Shown here one piece after another: positions 1-5,915 of a stretch of DNA of 10,030 nucleotides. The stretch is from JACDAN01 sp036554945 (GTDB lineage: Bacteria > Actinomycetota > Thermoleophilia > Gaiellales > Gaiellaceae). The stretch covers positions 1-10,030 of the forward strand of contig DATBMH010000014.1 of assembly GCA_036554945.1 (NCBI GenBank). Direction: 5' to 3'. Under the pieces are notes generated by a model that was given only the letters and a program-made list of their open reading frames with translations, was not told the origin of the DNA and searched no databases. Every line of letters begins with the position of its first letter. The first letter of the stretch is position 1. The position numbers and the translations under genes are program-made.

Positions 1-71
1 CCGTAGCGCTTCACCACGCCGCGCGCCGAGACGACGCCCTGCGGGGCCGAGTGCGGTTCAGCGGCCGTCAT
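1..71 (-). CDS. ABC transporter ATP-binding protein, N-terminal fragment (runs off left edge)
   Basis: Reading the minus strand from the ATG at 71-69 gives 23 codons and part of a 24th before the window ends: MTAAEPHSAPQGVV then SARGVVKRYG. The phrase ARGVVKRYG followed by the edge is the usual first beta strand of an ABC ATPase, just before the aromatic A-loop residue (here the Tyr) that stacks on the adenine of ATP. A variable N-terminal tail of about 14 residues is common in actinobacterial members. The Walker A, signature and Walker B motifs would all lie outside the window, so the assignment rests on a short N-terminal resemblance. Only a weak GGAA-like ribosome site precedes the ATG. 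The substrate cannot be told. The gene points away from everything else in the window. Confidence 0.6.
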   Translation of the reverse strand, partial: MTAAEPHSAPQGVVSARGVVKRY

Positions 72-378
72 CGTTCCGCGGACCCGACCCTAGCGGCCGG
101 GCTCGACGCCCCGCGCGGACGGTCTCCCGGATCTGAGCGGGGACGCCGATTCCGGCACCAAAGCTCTGGGTGCCAACCCCCCGCGCTGCTGGTCGCTCGC
201 GGCTCAGCGACCGCCGGGCGAGTAGGTCCCGACGTCAACCGTGCCGCCTGGTCACGCTGGACGGCCCGAGGCTGCGTCCTCGGTCGCGCCCATACCTTCT
301 CGGTCTGAGCGGCGCCCTGCGTCCTTGCCCGGAACCACCCGGCGCACCCAGCCGGCGGGTCATCATTCCGATTCGATC
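72..378. other. Intergenic region with no recognised gene
   Basis: The open frames here are short, arginine- and proline-rich and look like GC-driven shadows. It should hold the promoter of the leftward ABC ATPase gene. The one local structure I see is a small hairpin with arms ggcacc (154-159) and ggtgcc (169-174) around a 9-nt loop. If the IS110 element to the right is removed, the right end of this region would join directly to the start of the HTH gene at 1872, so it may also hold that gene's original upstream sequence. Confidence 0.5.
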
Positions 379-384
379 TCTGAC

Positions 385-391
385 ATGGAGC
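385..391. repeat. Subterminal inverted repeat, right (transposase-distal) end of IS110 element
   Basis: The sequence atggagc is the reverse complement of gctccat at 1842-1848. The flanks are loosely alike too: gac precedes this copy directly, and gacagg precedes the other copy when read inward on its strand. The short length means chance cannot be excluded. Confidence 0.4.
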
Positions 392-635
392 AAAACGTCA
401 AGGGGTAGCGCGCGGTTGCTGGGTTGTCCTCTCGGCCTCGAGCAGCGGATGGTCCGGAGCAGCGACGGTGGATCAGACTGACATTCGCCGGTCGGGACGG
501 CATGAAGGGGAACCGTCGGGAGCTGCCTCGGTCTTAGGTCGCGGGTCACCGGCGGGCGGCGCCGCAAAGAGCTGTCGAGGGTTCTCCGTGTGGTCGGACG
601 CATCCGCTGCTCGAGGCCGAGAGGCTGGACTAGGC
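392..635 (-). ncRNA. Candidate bridge-RNA-encoding noncoding end of the IS110 element
   Basis: This is the noncoding stretch between the transposase stop codon and the inferred right end, read on the transposase strand. IS1111-branch elements carry their bridge RNA on this side; IS110-branch elements carry it upstream of the transposase. The stretch is highly structured: a perfect 24-bp pair (601-624 with 428-451) encloses an imperfect second pair (569-587 with 507-525, 14 of 19 positions matching) and the palindrome gcggcgccgc (556-565). A TTGACG hexamer on the minus strand (401-396) resembles a -35 box pointing out of the element. The bridge RNA call is inference from family knowledge plus foldability; the target- and donor-binding loops were not identified. 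Confidence 0.3.
428..624. repeat. Long perfect inverted repeat, 24-bp arms at 428-451 and 601-624
   Basis: The arm at 601-624 is the exact reverse complement of 428-451, with cggcctcgagcagcgg as its core. The spacer is 149 nt. Similarity continues weakly inward (gtccg after a one-base offset) and returns as an imperfect pair at 507-525 and 569-587. The left arm seems to contain about 40 nt more than the right between the two paired blocks. The whole unit lies between the transposase stop and the inferred element end. No direct repeat flanks 428-624, which argues against an independently inserted MITE. It is either a folded RNA or cruciform of the IS, or the trace of an inverted duplication of an IS end. 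Confidence 0.85.
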
Positions 636-1727
636 TCAGACGCTCCTGAGCGGCTGGTCGGTGGCGATCGCCCAGACGAAGCCGGCCAGCTCGCGCGCGC
701 AGGCGACGACGATCTTCTGGGACGGCTTCCCGCGGGCGGCCATCCGTTGCCAGCGCTGGTACAGACGCTGCTGACAACGCCAGCAGCGCTCGATCACCGC
801 CGCGTCGTGGCCGCGTTGGCGGCGGGCGAGCTCGTAGCCGACCGTGGGCCGGCGGCGCGCGTGCCAGGCCGACTCGACCAAGAGCCGGCGGGCGTGGCTG
901 TTGCCGACCTTGGTGATCGAGCCCTGGCGGCGCTGCTCGCCGGAGGAGTGCTCGGAGGGCACCAGGCCGACGAAGGCCATCACCTCCTCCGCTGTCTGGA
1001 AGCGGCTGAAGTCGCCGATCTCGGCCACGAGGCCGAGCGCGCTCAGCGTGTCGATGCCGCGCAGGCAGCGCAGGCGGGCGACCAGCTCCCGCCATGGCCC
1101 CTGCTCGGCCGTCTCGCGGATCGCCCGCTCCAGCTGCTCGATGCGCGCCTCGACGAGGTCGACGGCGTGCAGATAGGTAGCGAACGTGAGCTGCTCGGCG
1201 GGGTAGGCGAAGCGCTGCTCGGAGAGCCACTTGCGCCGCAGCACCGTCCAGCCGCTGGTCGGCAGCAGGCGCCCGTGGCGCAGGCAGAACTTCGAGAGGC
1301 GGTGGCGGTCGCGCATCCGATCCAGGCGAGCATCCTCGCGGGCGCGCACGAGATCGCGCGCCGCCTCCAGCTCCGACGAAGGCACGTGGATCGGCTCCAA
1401 CAACCCGCCGGCATGAAGCCGCGCCAGCTTGCGCGCGTCGCGCGGATCAGTCTTCACCCGATCGCCCGGCCGCCGCGGCACCAGCCCCGGCGCCACCACC
1501 ACGCAATCGATTCCGTGCCCGACCAAATGGCGGTAGAGACCAAAGCCGGTCGGGCCCGCCTCGTAGCAGCAGCGCACGCCCGGCCAGCGGCGCAACAGCC
1601 GCTCAACCTGCTCCTCGTCATACGGCAGCGTCCGCTCCTCCACCAACTCGTCCGCGCGCACCGCCGCCAGCCGGATCGACCTGGCGTGAACGTCCAACCC
1701 CGCAGTTACCGTCGTAGACTCGTACAT
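636..1727 (-). CDS. IS110-family transposase (DEDD recombinase)
   Basis: This 363-residue protein catalyses excision and insertion of its element, in the characterised IS110 members as a bridge-RNA-guided recombinase. The N-terminal RuvC-like DEDD domain is complete: Asp12 in GLDVHARS, Glu56 in CYEAGPTGFG, and Asp94 and Asp97 in KTDPRDARKLA. A helical middle (about 115-215) leads to the C-terminal Transposase_20 domain with RCLRGIDTLSA (221-231), GLVPSEHSSGEQRR (255-268) and GSITKVGNSHARR (270-282); Ser262 or Ser263 is the likely catalytic serine. The length is normal and there is no stop or frameshift, so the gene could be active. The ATG at 1727 is preceded by GGAGG (minus strand, 1741-1737) at 9-nt spacing. 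It lies divergent to the HTH gene at 1872. Confidence 0.95.
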   Translation of the reverse strand: MYESTTVTAGLDVHARSIRLAAVRADELVEERTLPYDEEQVERLLRRWPGVRCCYEAGPTGFGLYRHLVGHGIDCVVVAPGLVPRRPGDRVKTDPRDARKLARLHAGGLLEPIHVPSSELEAARDLVRAREDARLDRMRDRHRLSKFCLRHGRLLPTSGWTVLRRKWLSEQRFAYPAEQLTFATYLHAVDLVEARIEQLERAIRETAEQGPWRELVARLRCLRGIDTLSALGLVAEIGDFSRFQTAEEVMAFVGLVPSEHSSGEQRRQGSITKVGNSHARRLLVESAWHARRRPTVGYELARRQRGHDAAVIERCWRCQQRLYQRWQRMAARGKPSQKIVVACARELAGFVWAIATDQPLRSV

Positions 1728-1799
1728 GGTCGGCGACCTCCGTATGTGGCTCTACCGGGCCACCCCCGGCAACCCACGACAGATGCGTAGGCGCCGACC
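1728..1799 (-). promoter_or_regulatory. Folded leader in front of the transposase start
   Basis: The sequence ggtcggcg (1728-1735), touching the transposase ATG, is the exact reverse complement of cgccgacc (1792-1799). In the transposase mRNA this closes an 8-bp stem around 56 nt that includes the GGAGG ribosome site (1741-1737) and an inner hairpin with arms gtggc (1746-1750) and gccac (1759-1763). Such a leader could limit transposase translation. It might instead be part of a bridge RNA, if this element follows the IS110 rather than the IS1111 arrangement. Confidence 0.4.
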
Positions 1800-1841
1800 A
1801 CTCTCTGCCAGCAACCGGACGCCGCCGCCCTCGGGGCTACG

Positions 1842-1848
1842 GCTCCAT
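1842..1848. repeat. Subterminal inverted repeat, left (transposase-proximal) end of IS110 element
   Basis: The sequence gctccat is the inverted partner of atggagc at 385-391. It lies 115 nt upstream of the transposase start and about 24 nt from the HTH gene start, which places the element's left end immediately beside that gene. Confidence 0.4.
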
Positions 1849-1871
1849 CCTGTCTTAGTACCCTCGATCAG

Positions 1872-2324
1872 ATGTCTGCTGACGAGTCGTTCACGCTGGC
1901 GGAAGCCGCCCGGCTGACCGGCCTTTCGACCCGTGCCATCGCCCGGCGGATCGAGCGCGGGAGCTTGCCCGCGAGTAAACGGAACGGCCGCCGCATCGTG
2001 ACGCTGCGAGCGTTGGTCGAGGCCGGCCTGATCGACCCGGCGACGAGGGAGAGGCCGGCGTGGAGCCGTCAGGGCGTCGACCCGGCCGAGGTAGCCCGCG
2101 AGCTGATCGAGACCGTGATCCGGCAGGCGATCGACCTGCACGCCCTACGGCAGGCGATCGGCGACGTGGCCGATGCTTCCGAACGGGGTCACGCCGAGCA
2201 GGCCGCGGCGCTCGAGGCTGCCCGTCAGGAGCGGGAAGAGCTGCGCCGGAAGATCGCCGCGATGGACGAGGACCGCGCTGCGCTTCGCCGCGAGCTCGCC
2301 CAGGTGCGCCGCAGCCGTTCGTAA
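1872..2324 (+). CDS. Small HTH DNA-binding protein with C-terminal coiled coil
   Basis: The product is 150 residues. Residues 7-50 (FTLAEAARLTGLSTRAIARR, then an arginine-rich wing and RIVTLRALVE) form a MerR/excisionase-type winged helix-turn-helix of the kind that starts with a beta strand and AAxLTGLS. Residues 75-147 are almost entirely helical, rich in Ala, Glu and Arg with regular heptads (EQAAALEAARQEREELRRKI), and should form a dimerising coiled coil. No effector or catalytic domain is present, so it is probably a small regulator or DNA-organising protein; the targets are unknown. No Shine-Dalgarno sequence precedes the ATG, and the inferred IS110 end lies 2 nt upstream, so the native promoter may have been displaced. 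It is the nearest upstream gene to the SDR gene, 139 nt away. Confidence 0.75.
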   Translation: MSADESFTLAEAARLTGLSTRAIARRIERGSLPASKRNGRRIVTLRALVEAGLIDPATRERPAWSRQGVDPAEVARELIETVIRQAIDLHALRQAIGDVADASERGHAEQAAALEAARQEREELRRKIAAMDEDRAALRRELAQVRRSRS

Positions 2325-2381
2325 ACGTTTCGCAAAGCTGCCCGCCCGCGACCCGGCGTAGGGCGTACTCTCGGTATCGTG

Positions 2382-2405
2382 CCCCGCGTGGCCCATCCCG
2401 CGGGG
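2382..2405 (+). terminator. Hairpin between the HTH gene and the SDR gene
   Basis: The arms ccccgcg (2382-2388) and cgcgggg (2399-2405) form a perfect 7-bp GC stem with a 10-nt loop, 58 nt after the HTH stop and 58 nt before the SDR start. No T-run follows. It could end HTH transcription or lie in the SDR 5' leader. Confidence 0.3.
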
Positions 2406-2463
2406 TCAGCGAACTGACAGGGCGGGACGCCCCCACCCGCTCCTTCTGGAAGGAGAGTGAGAG

Positions 2464-3471
2464 ATGGACGCGCGAAGCCACGGCGACAGCACGGACACCA
2501 TGCGGGTATTCGTGACCGGGGCGAGCGGCGCGATCGGCGGCCGGCTCGTTCCCCAGCTGATCGATGCCGGCCATCAGGTGATCGGGGCCCACAACTCGCC
2601 CGCGAGCGCAGGCTTCCTGCGGGCGCTCGGCGCGACGCCGGTAATGCTCGACCTGCTCGACGCGGACGCGGTGCGCAAGGTCGTGCTCGAGCACGAGCCC
2701 GCGGCCATCGTGCACGAGGCAACCGCGCTGGCAAGCGCGAAGTTCAGTCGCAACCTCGACAAGACGCTCGCACGAACCAGCGAGCTGCGGACGAAGGGCG
2801 CCGACGCGCTGCTCGCCGCTGCCCGCGAGACAGGGGTTCGCCGCTTCGTCGCGCAGAGCTTCGCCCCCTACCGGTATGCCCGGGAAGGGGGACCTGTCAA
2901 GACCGAGGACGATCCGCTCGACCCGAGGCCGCCGCTGCCGCAGAGCGCTGCGGCAATGGCCTACCTCGAGCGGGCGGTCGCCGACTACGGCGGGATCACG
3001 CTTCGTTACGGCGCCTTCTACGGAGCTGCCAACGACGCATTGATCGAGCCGGTGCGTAAGCGGCAGTATCCAATCGTCGGCGACGGCGGTGGGATCTGGC
3101 CCTGGATCCACCTCGAGGACGCTGCCACGGCAACCGTTCTGGCGCTCCAACACGACGGGCCCGCGATCTTCAACATCGTCGACGACGATCCGGCGCCGGT
3201 GCGCGAGTGGCTGCCGGTGCTCGCCCAGGCTCTCGGCGCGAAGCCGCCGCGCCGCCTCCCGGCCTGGCTGGTGCGGCTGATCGCCGGCAAGGCCGTGGTC
3301 GTCATGTCCACGGAGGCGCGGGGTGCGTCCAACGCCAAGGCGAGGCGCGAGCTCGGGTGGACGCTGCGATATCCCAGCTGGCGCAAGGGATTCCCCGCCA
3401 CGTACGCGGCGATCAGCGTGGCCGGCCGGGAGGAGCCCCACCGGGCCACACGAACCCAATCGCCCGTCTAG
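2464..3471 (+). CDS. NAD-dependent epimerase/dehydratase-like extended SDR protein
   Basis: The 335-residue product is a Rossmann-fold NAD(P)-binding protein of the extended or atypical SDR group. The dinucleotide motif GASGAIG is at 19-25, an acidic residue for the cofactor adenosine lies in VMLDLLD (60-66), and IVHEATAL (82-89) occupies the strand-4 position. Ser132 in AQSFAPYRY and Tyr167 in AMAYLERAV are at the usual active-site positions, but the Lys of the YxxxK motif is replaced (YLERA), so standard SDR chemistry is doubtful. The C-terminal half has the family phrases LRYGAFYG (180-187), WPWIHLEDAA (212-221), NIVDDDPAPVREWLP (237-251) and a late ARRELGW (293-299). The substrate is unknown. 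The ATG at 2464 is chosen for the strong aaggag site 8 nt upstream; an internal Met13 just before the fold is the alternative start. Confidence 0.85.
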   Translation: MDARSHGDSTDTMRVFVTGASGAIGGRLVPQLIDAGHQVIGAHNSPASAGFLRALGATPVMLDLLDADAVRKVVLEHEPAAIVHEATALASAKFSRNLDKTLARTSELRTKGADALLAAARETGVRRFVAQSFAPYRYAREGGPVKTEDDPLDPRPPLPQSAAAMAYLERAVADYGGITLRYGAFYGAANDALIEPVRKRQYPIVGDGGGIWPWIHLEDAATATVLALQHDGPAIFNIVDDDPAPVREWLPVLAQALGAKPPRRLPAWLVRLIAGKAVVVMSTEARGASNAKARRELGWTLRYPSWRKGFPATYAAISVAGREEPHRATRTQSPV

Positions 3472-3509
3472 GGCCGTTCGCCGAGCCTACGGGGCCGAGG
3501 AACGGTCCC
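3471..3509 (+). terminator. Likely terminator after the SDR gene
   Basis: The arm gggccgttc (3471-3479) pairs with gaacggtccc (3500-3509) apart from one bulged t, giving a 9-bp stem with a 20-nt loop that starts at the last base of the SDR stop codon. No T-tract follows, which is common in high-GC actinobacteria. Confidence 0.4.
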
Positions 3510-3975
3510 GCTCGAGGTAGCGAGCGCCGGGCTCCGTGCAGCAGGGTTCGGCGCGCGAAGTAGCGACGCGCGTGGTCGTCCTCTTTCCAGGAACCGGAGC
3601 TCGGGCGACGCTGCGGCCGAGTACGTGCTCGGGTCTCTCAGGCGCTGGCCGGGCCACGGCATGCGATCAGCCGCGGCTCAGTCTCCGCTCGTGCCGCGAG
3701 GAGTGATTTCATCGCAGGTGGCCGAGCTTCGTATCGGTCCGCGAACCAACCTGCAGCCACCCGGAGGGAGCCGAGGGACATGTACTTGCAGTGGTCGCAG
3801 CGCTCGTCGTCCCGCAAGCAGGGATCGGTAGATCGCTCGTCTCTTCATGACCCGCGCAGCTTGGGCGCCGACGGCCGCCAAGGACGTGCCGACTGGTCGG
3901 CCCACGATGGGCCGCTCGAGCTGCGCCGGTTCGCGCGACGATTACTTCTCCTCCGTGATCGAGTCTTCAACTTCG
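3510..3975. other. Gene-poor stretch upstream of the flavoprotein gene
   Basis: I find no recognisable protein here. Frames open through the region translate to low-complexity Arg/Ser/Gly-rich sequence. One start at 3780 has a ribosome-like ggaggg 12 nt upstream, but its 74-residue product resembles nothing I know and overlaps the beginning of the flavoprotein frame. The frame of the flavoprotein is open from 3847, but residues encoded before 3976 look unlike the family. The region should hold the promoter of the flavoprotein gene. Confidence 0.5.
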
Positions 3976-5322
3976 ATGGCTGGGACCGTGGACGATCTCC
4001 GTGACTCGCTGACCGGCGACGTGCTCGTCGAAGGCGACCGTGAGTACGAGCGGGCGCGCCTCTGCTTCAACCTCCTGATCGATCGGCGCCCGACGGCGAT
4101 CGCCCGCTGTGTCGACGCGAGCGATGTCGCGGCGGCCCTTGCCTTCGGCCAAGCTCGCGGTCTCGAGATCGCGGTCCGGGGTGGCGGCCACAACCCCGCC
4201 GGCCACTGCGCGGTCGACGACGGCCTCGTGATCGACCTCTCGCGCATGCGCGACGTCCGGGTCGATGCCGAGAACCGGATCGCATACTCCGAGGGCGGCG
4301 CCACCTGGCTCGACTTCGACACCGCGACTCAGGCGCACGGCCTCGTCACTCCCGGCGGCGTCGTCGGCACGACCGGCGTCACGGGCCTCACGCTCGGTGG
4401 AGGGATCGGCCACCTCACTGCGCAGTACGGGCTCACCTGCGACAACCTGATCGCCGCCGAGCTCGTCACCCCGGACGGCGGGATCGTCCGCGCGAGCGAG
4501 GATCAAGATCCCGAGCTGCTCTGGGGGCTGCGCGGCGGTGGCGGGAACTTCGGCGTCGTCGCGCAGGCCGAGTTCCGGCTCCACCCTCTCGAGCGCGTCG
4601 TCGGCGGGCGCCTCGAGTACCAGGGAGAGGGCGTTTCCGAAGCGCTCCGTCTCTTCCGCGAGCTCGCGGTCGGCGACCCGCGCGAGCTCAGCATCCAGGC
4701 GCAGCTGACTGCGGACGAGTCGCTCGCCCCGCAGCTCGTCGTCGTCCCCTGCGGTACGGGCGAGGGCGACGATCCCGCTGTGCTACGGCCGCTGCGCACG
4801 GCGTCCGGCCTCGTCGAGGACGGCATCCGGCGTCAGGGCTTTCTCGAGCAGCAGCGCATCTTCGATCCCGGCTACGGCGTCGACCGCAACTACTGGAAGG
4901 GCCATTTCGTCACCGAGCTGTCGGACAGGCTGATCGACGAGCTGATCGGTCGCATGACAGCGCTCGGGCGCCCGCCCGGCGGAATTCTGATCGAGTCGCT
5001 CCACGGCGGCCCCAAGGACGTCGATCCGGCGAGCGCCGCTCTCGGCTACCGCGACGCCGCCTTCAACGTCAGCGCCATGGCGAGCTGGACCGACTCGGCC
5101 CACGACGAGGAGAGCATCGCCTGGGCGCGTGAGACGGCGGCCGCGATCGAGCCCTGGTCGGTCGGCGGCGGCTACGCCAACTACATGCAGGCGGACGAAC
5201 CGATCGACCGCGTCCGCGCCGCCTTCGGCGCGGATTCGTTCGCGCGGCTCCAGGCGCTGAAGTCCCGCTACGACCCGAAGAACGTCCTGCATCGCAACCA
5301 GAACATTCCGCCCGGGGGATAG
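3976..5322 (+). CDS. FAD-binding oxidoreductase, berberine-bridge-enzyme type
   Basis: From the ATG at 3976 the product is 448 residues, normal for bacterial BBE-like oxidases, which oxidise sugars, alcohols or secondary metabolites with covalently bound FAD and O2. The FAD_binding_4 domain covers about 35-210: RPTAIARCVDASDVAAAL, then VRGGGHNPAGH with His72 as the likely 8-alpha-histidyl FAD attachment site, VIDLSRM, and GVTGLTLGGGIGHLTAQYG. The Cys that gives a second FAD bond in bicovalent members is replaced (VVGTTGVTG), so single attachment is expected. The C-terminal BBE motif is present: GGYANYMQAD, then LKSRYDPKNVLHRNQNIPP. No signal peptide is seen, so it is probably cytoplasmic. The start is uncertain: the frame is open to an ATG at 3847, but the extra 43 residues do not look like the family, and no start has a clear ribosome site. 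Confidence 0.9.
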   Translation: MAGTVDDLRDSLTGDVLVEGDREYERARLCFNLLIDRRPTAIARCVDASDVAAALAFGQARGLEIAVRGGGHNPAGHCAVDDGLVIDLSRMRDVRVDAENRIAYSEGGATWLDFDTATQAHGLVTPGGVVGTTGVTGLTLGGGIGHLTAQYGLTCDNLIAAELVTPDGGIVRASEDQDPELLWGLRGGGGNFGVVAQAEFRLHPLERVVGGRLEYQGEGVSEALRLFRELAVGDPRELSIQAQLTADESLAPQLVVVPCGTGEGDDPAVLRPLRTASGLVEDGIRRQGFLEQQRIFDPGYGVDRNYWKGHFVTELSDRLIDELIGRMTALGRPPGGILIESLHGGPKDVDPASAALGYRDAAFNVSAMASWTDSAHDEESIAWARETAAAIEPWSVGGGYANYMQADEPIDRVRAAFGADSFARLQALKSRYDPKNVLHRNQNIPPGG

Positions 5323-5414
5323 CTCCCTCGGCGCCGTGGAACTCGTCGTGCTCGCTTCGGGGTCGCCGACGGTGCGTGCAAACGTGTTGTTCTTGCGTTG
5401 GAGCCGACCAGACT

Positions 5415-5431
5415 CCGGCCACCTTGGCCGG
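5415..5431 (+). terminator. Hairpin terminator candidate after the flavoprotein gene
   Basis: The arms ccggcca (5415-5421) and tggccgg (5425-5431) form a perfect 7-bp stem with a 3-nt loop, followed by the pyrimidine-rich tcgtccttct. It lies 92 nt after the flavoprotein stop. The stem is symmetrical and could act in either direction. Confidence 0.4.
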
Positions 5432-5661
5432 TCGTCCTTCTGCGGGGATTGCCGGCACGGCCCGGCTCCTTGCGGCCAATTTTCAGGCTGATTCTGGCGC
5501 GGGATCTCGGCGGGACGAAGGAAAGGCCGGCGGTCGGTAGGACCGGCGGTGTGAGGTGACTGCCGATTGCGTGCTGCGACTGCGGGTGCGACTGCCCCTG
5601 CTGCTGCAGCCAGAAGACGTAAGAGCCCCGAACCTCGGCGGTGAGGGCCAAACGTCCCGTT

Positions 5662-5678
5662 CCCGCACGGCATGCGGG
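5662..5678 (-). terminator. Hairpin just downstream of the tRNA-like remnant
   Basis: The arms cccgca (5662-5667) and tgcggg (5673-5678) form a perfect 6-bp stem with a 5-nt loop. On the minus strand the hairpin starts 10 nt after the 3' end of the tRNA-like sequence, where a tRNA gene's terminator would sit. It supports the idea that this is the true 3' flank of a former tRNA gene. Confidence 0.35.
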
Positions 5679-5688
5679 GTTGCCGCTA

Positions 5689-5735
5689 CGGGAGCGACGG
5701 GACTCGAGCCCGCGCCCTCCGGCCTGACACGCCGC
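5689..5735 (-). pseudogene. 3' half of a tRNA-Asp-like gene (5' half missing)
   Basis: Read on the minus strand, 5735 to 5689 has the tRNA order: anticodon stem gcggc/gccgg (four of five pairs), 7-nt loop gtGTCag with U33 and anticodon GTC (Asp), variable bases agggc, T-stem gcggg/cccgt with loop ctcgagt (close to the usual ttcgaat), then an acceptor strand cgctccc with discriminator G. The encoded CCA is absent, as in many bacteria. The matching 5' acceptor strand (gggagcg) and a D-arm are not found upstream, where gaccatcgaggacggggaaa stands instead. This is therefore not a working tRNA. A 3' tRNA half is what a tRNA-targeting integrative element leaves as an attachment site, but degeneration of a full tRNA gene or a tRNA-derived repeat would look alike. 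Confidence 0.6.
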
Positions 5736-5915
5736 TTTCCCCGTCCTCGATGGTCGGGGATCCGTCGACCAACGCGAGTGCTGCGGCGCGGGAACATGCC
5801 GGCGGGTCGAACGAGCGACGGTCCGGGTTGCATGGGACCCGATCCGCAACTGCCACCGTTTCGCAGCCCGCCTCTATCTCTCTCGAACGTGCGCGATGAG
5901 TTTGGCGAGGAGGGC

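Larger units (their letters stand above)
379..1869 (-). mobile_element. IS110-family insertion sequence (boundaries approximate)
   Basis: The element contains an intact IS110-type DEDD transposase (636-1727, minus). Its ends are inferred, not certain. A 7-bp inverted repeat, atggagc at 385-391 and gctccat at 1842-1848, lies near both ends; short subterminal inverted repeats are a feature of the IS1111 branch of the family. A hexamer tcgatc occurs as a direct repeat just outside, at 373-378 and 1864-1869, and could be target or core sequence, although six bases can recur by chance. These marks give about 1.49 kb, within the usual IS110 size. Noncoding flanks are about 250 nt downstream and 140 nt upstream of the transposase. 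IS110 elements lack long terminal repeats and are mobilised through a circular form guided by a bridge RNA from the noncoding end. Confidence 0.75.

Noticed and set aside
428..624. An independently inserted MITE with 24-bp terminal inverted repeats
   Set aside because: The flanking bases (ggttgt on the left, ctggac on the right) show no target-site duplication, and the unit lies wholly inside the inferred IS110 noncoding end.
235..1230. Long minus-strand open frame of 331 codons overlapping the transposase
   Set aside because: It is a shifted-frame shadow of the transposase continued into the noncoding IS end. The product is Arg/Pro/Ala-rich with no domain pattern, while the 636-1727 frame has all IS110 motifs.
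468..1790. 440-codon plus-strand open frame antisense to the transposase
   Set aside because: High GC content keeps antisense frames open. The sequence has no recognisable motif and mirrors the transposase codons.
1891..3459. 522-codon minus-strand open frame antisense to the HTH and SDR genes
   Set aside because: It spans two well-supported plus-strand genes and their gap and shows only low-complexity Arg/Gly/Pro sequence.
3780..4004. Possible 74-codon gene with a ggaggg site upstream
   Set aside because: The site is 12 nt from the ATG, the product is Arg/Ser/Asp-rich without any fold signal, and it overlaps the likely start of the flavoprotein.
4783..5673. 296-codon minus-strand frame antisense to the 3' part of the flavoprotein gene
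   Set aside because: The plus-strand flavoprotein has clear FAD and BBE motifs throughout; the antisense product has none and continues into the gene-poor stretch.
5689..5770. A complete tRNA gene on the minus strand
   Set aside because: The 3' half fits tRNA-Asp well, but no D-arm or matching 5' acceptor strand exists upstream, one anticodon-stem pair is lost, and position 32 is an unusual G.
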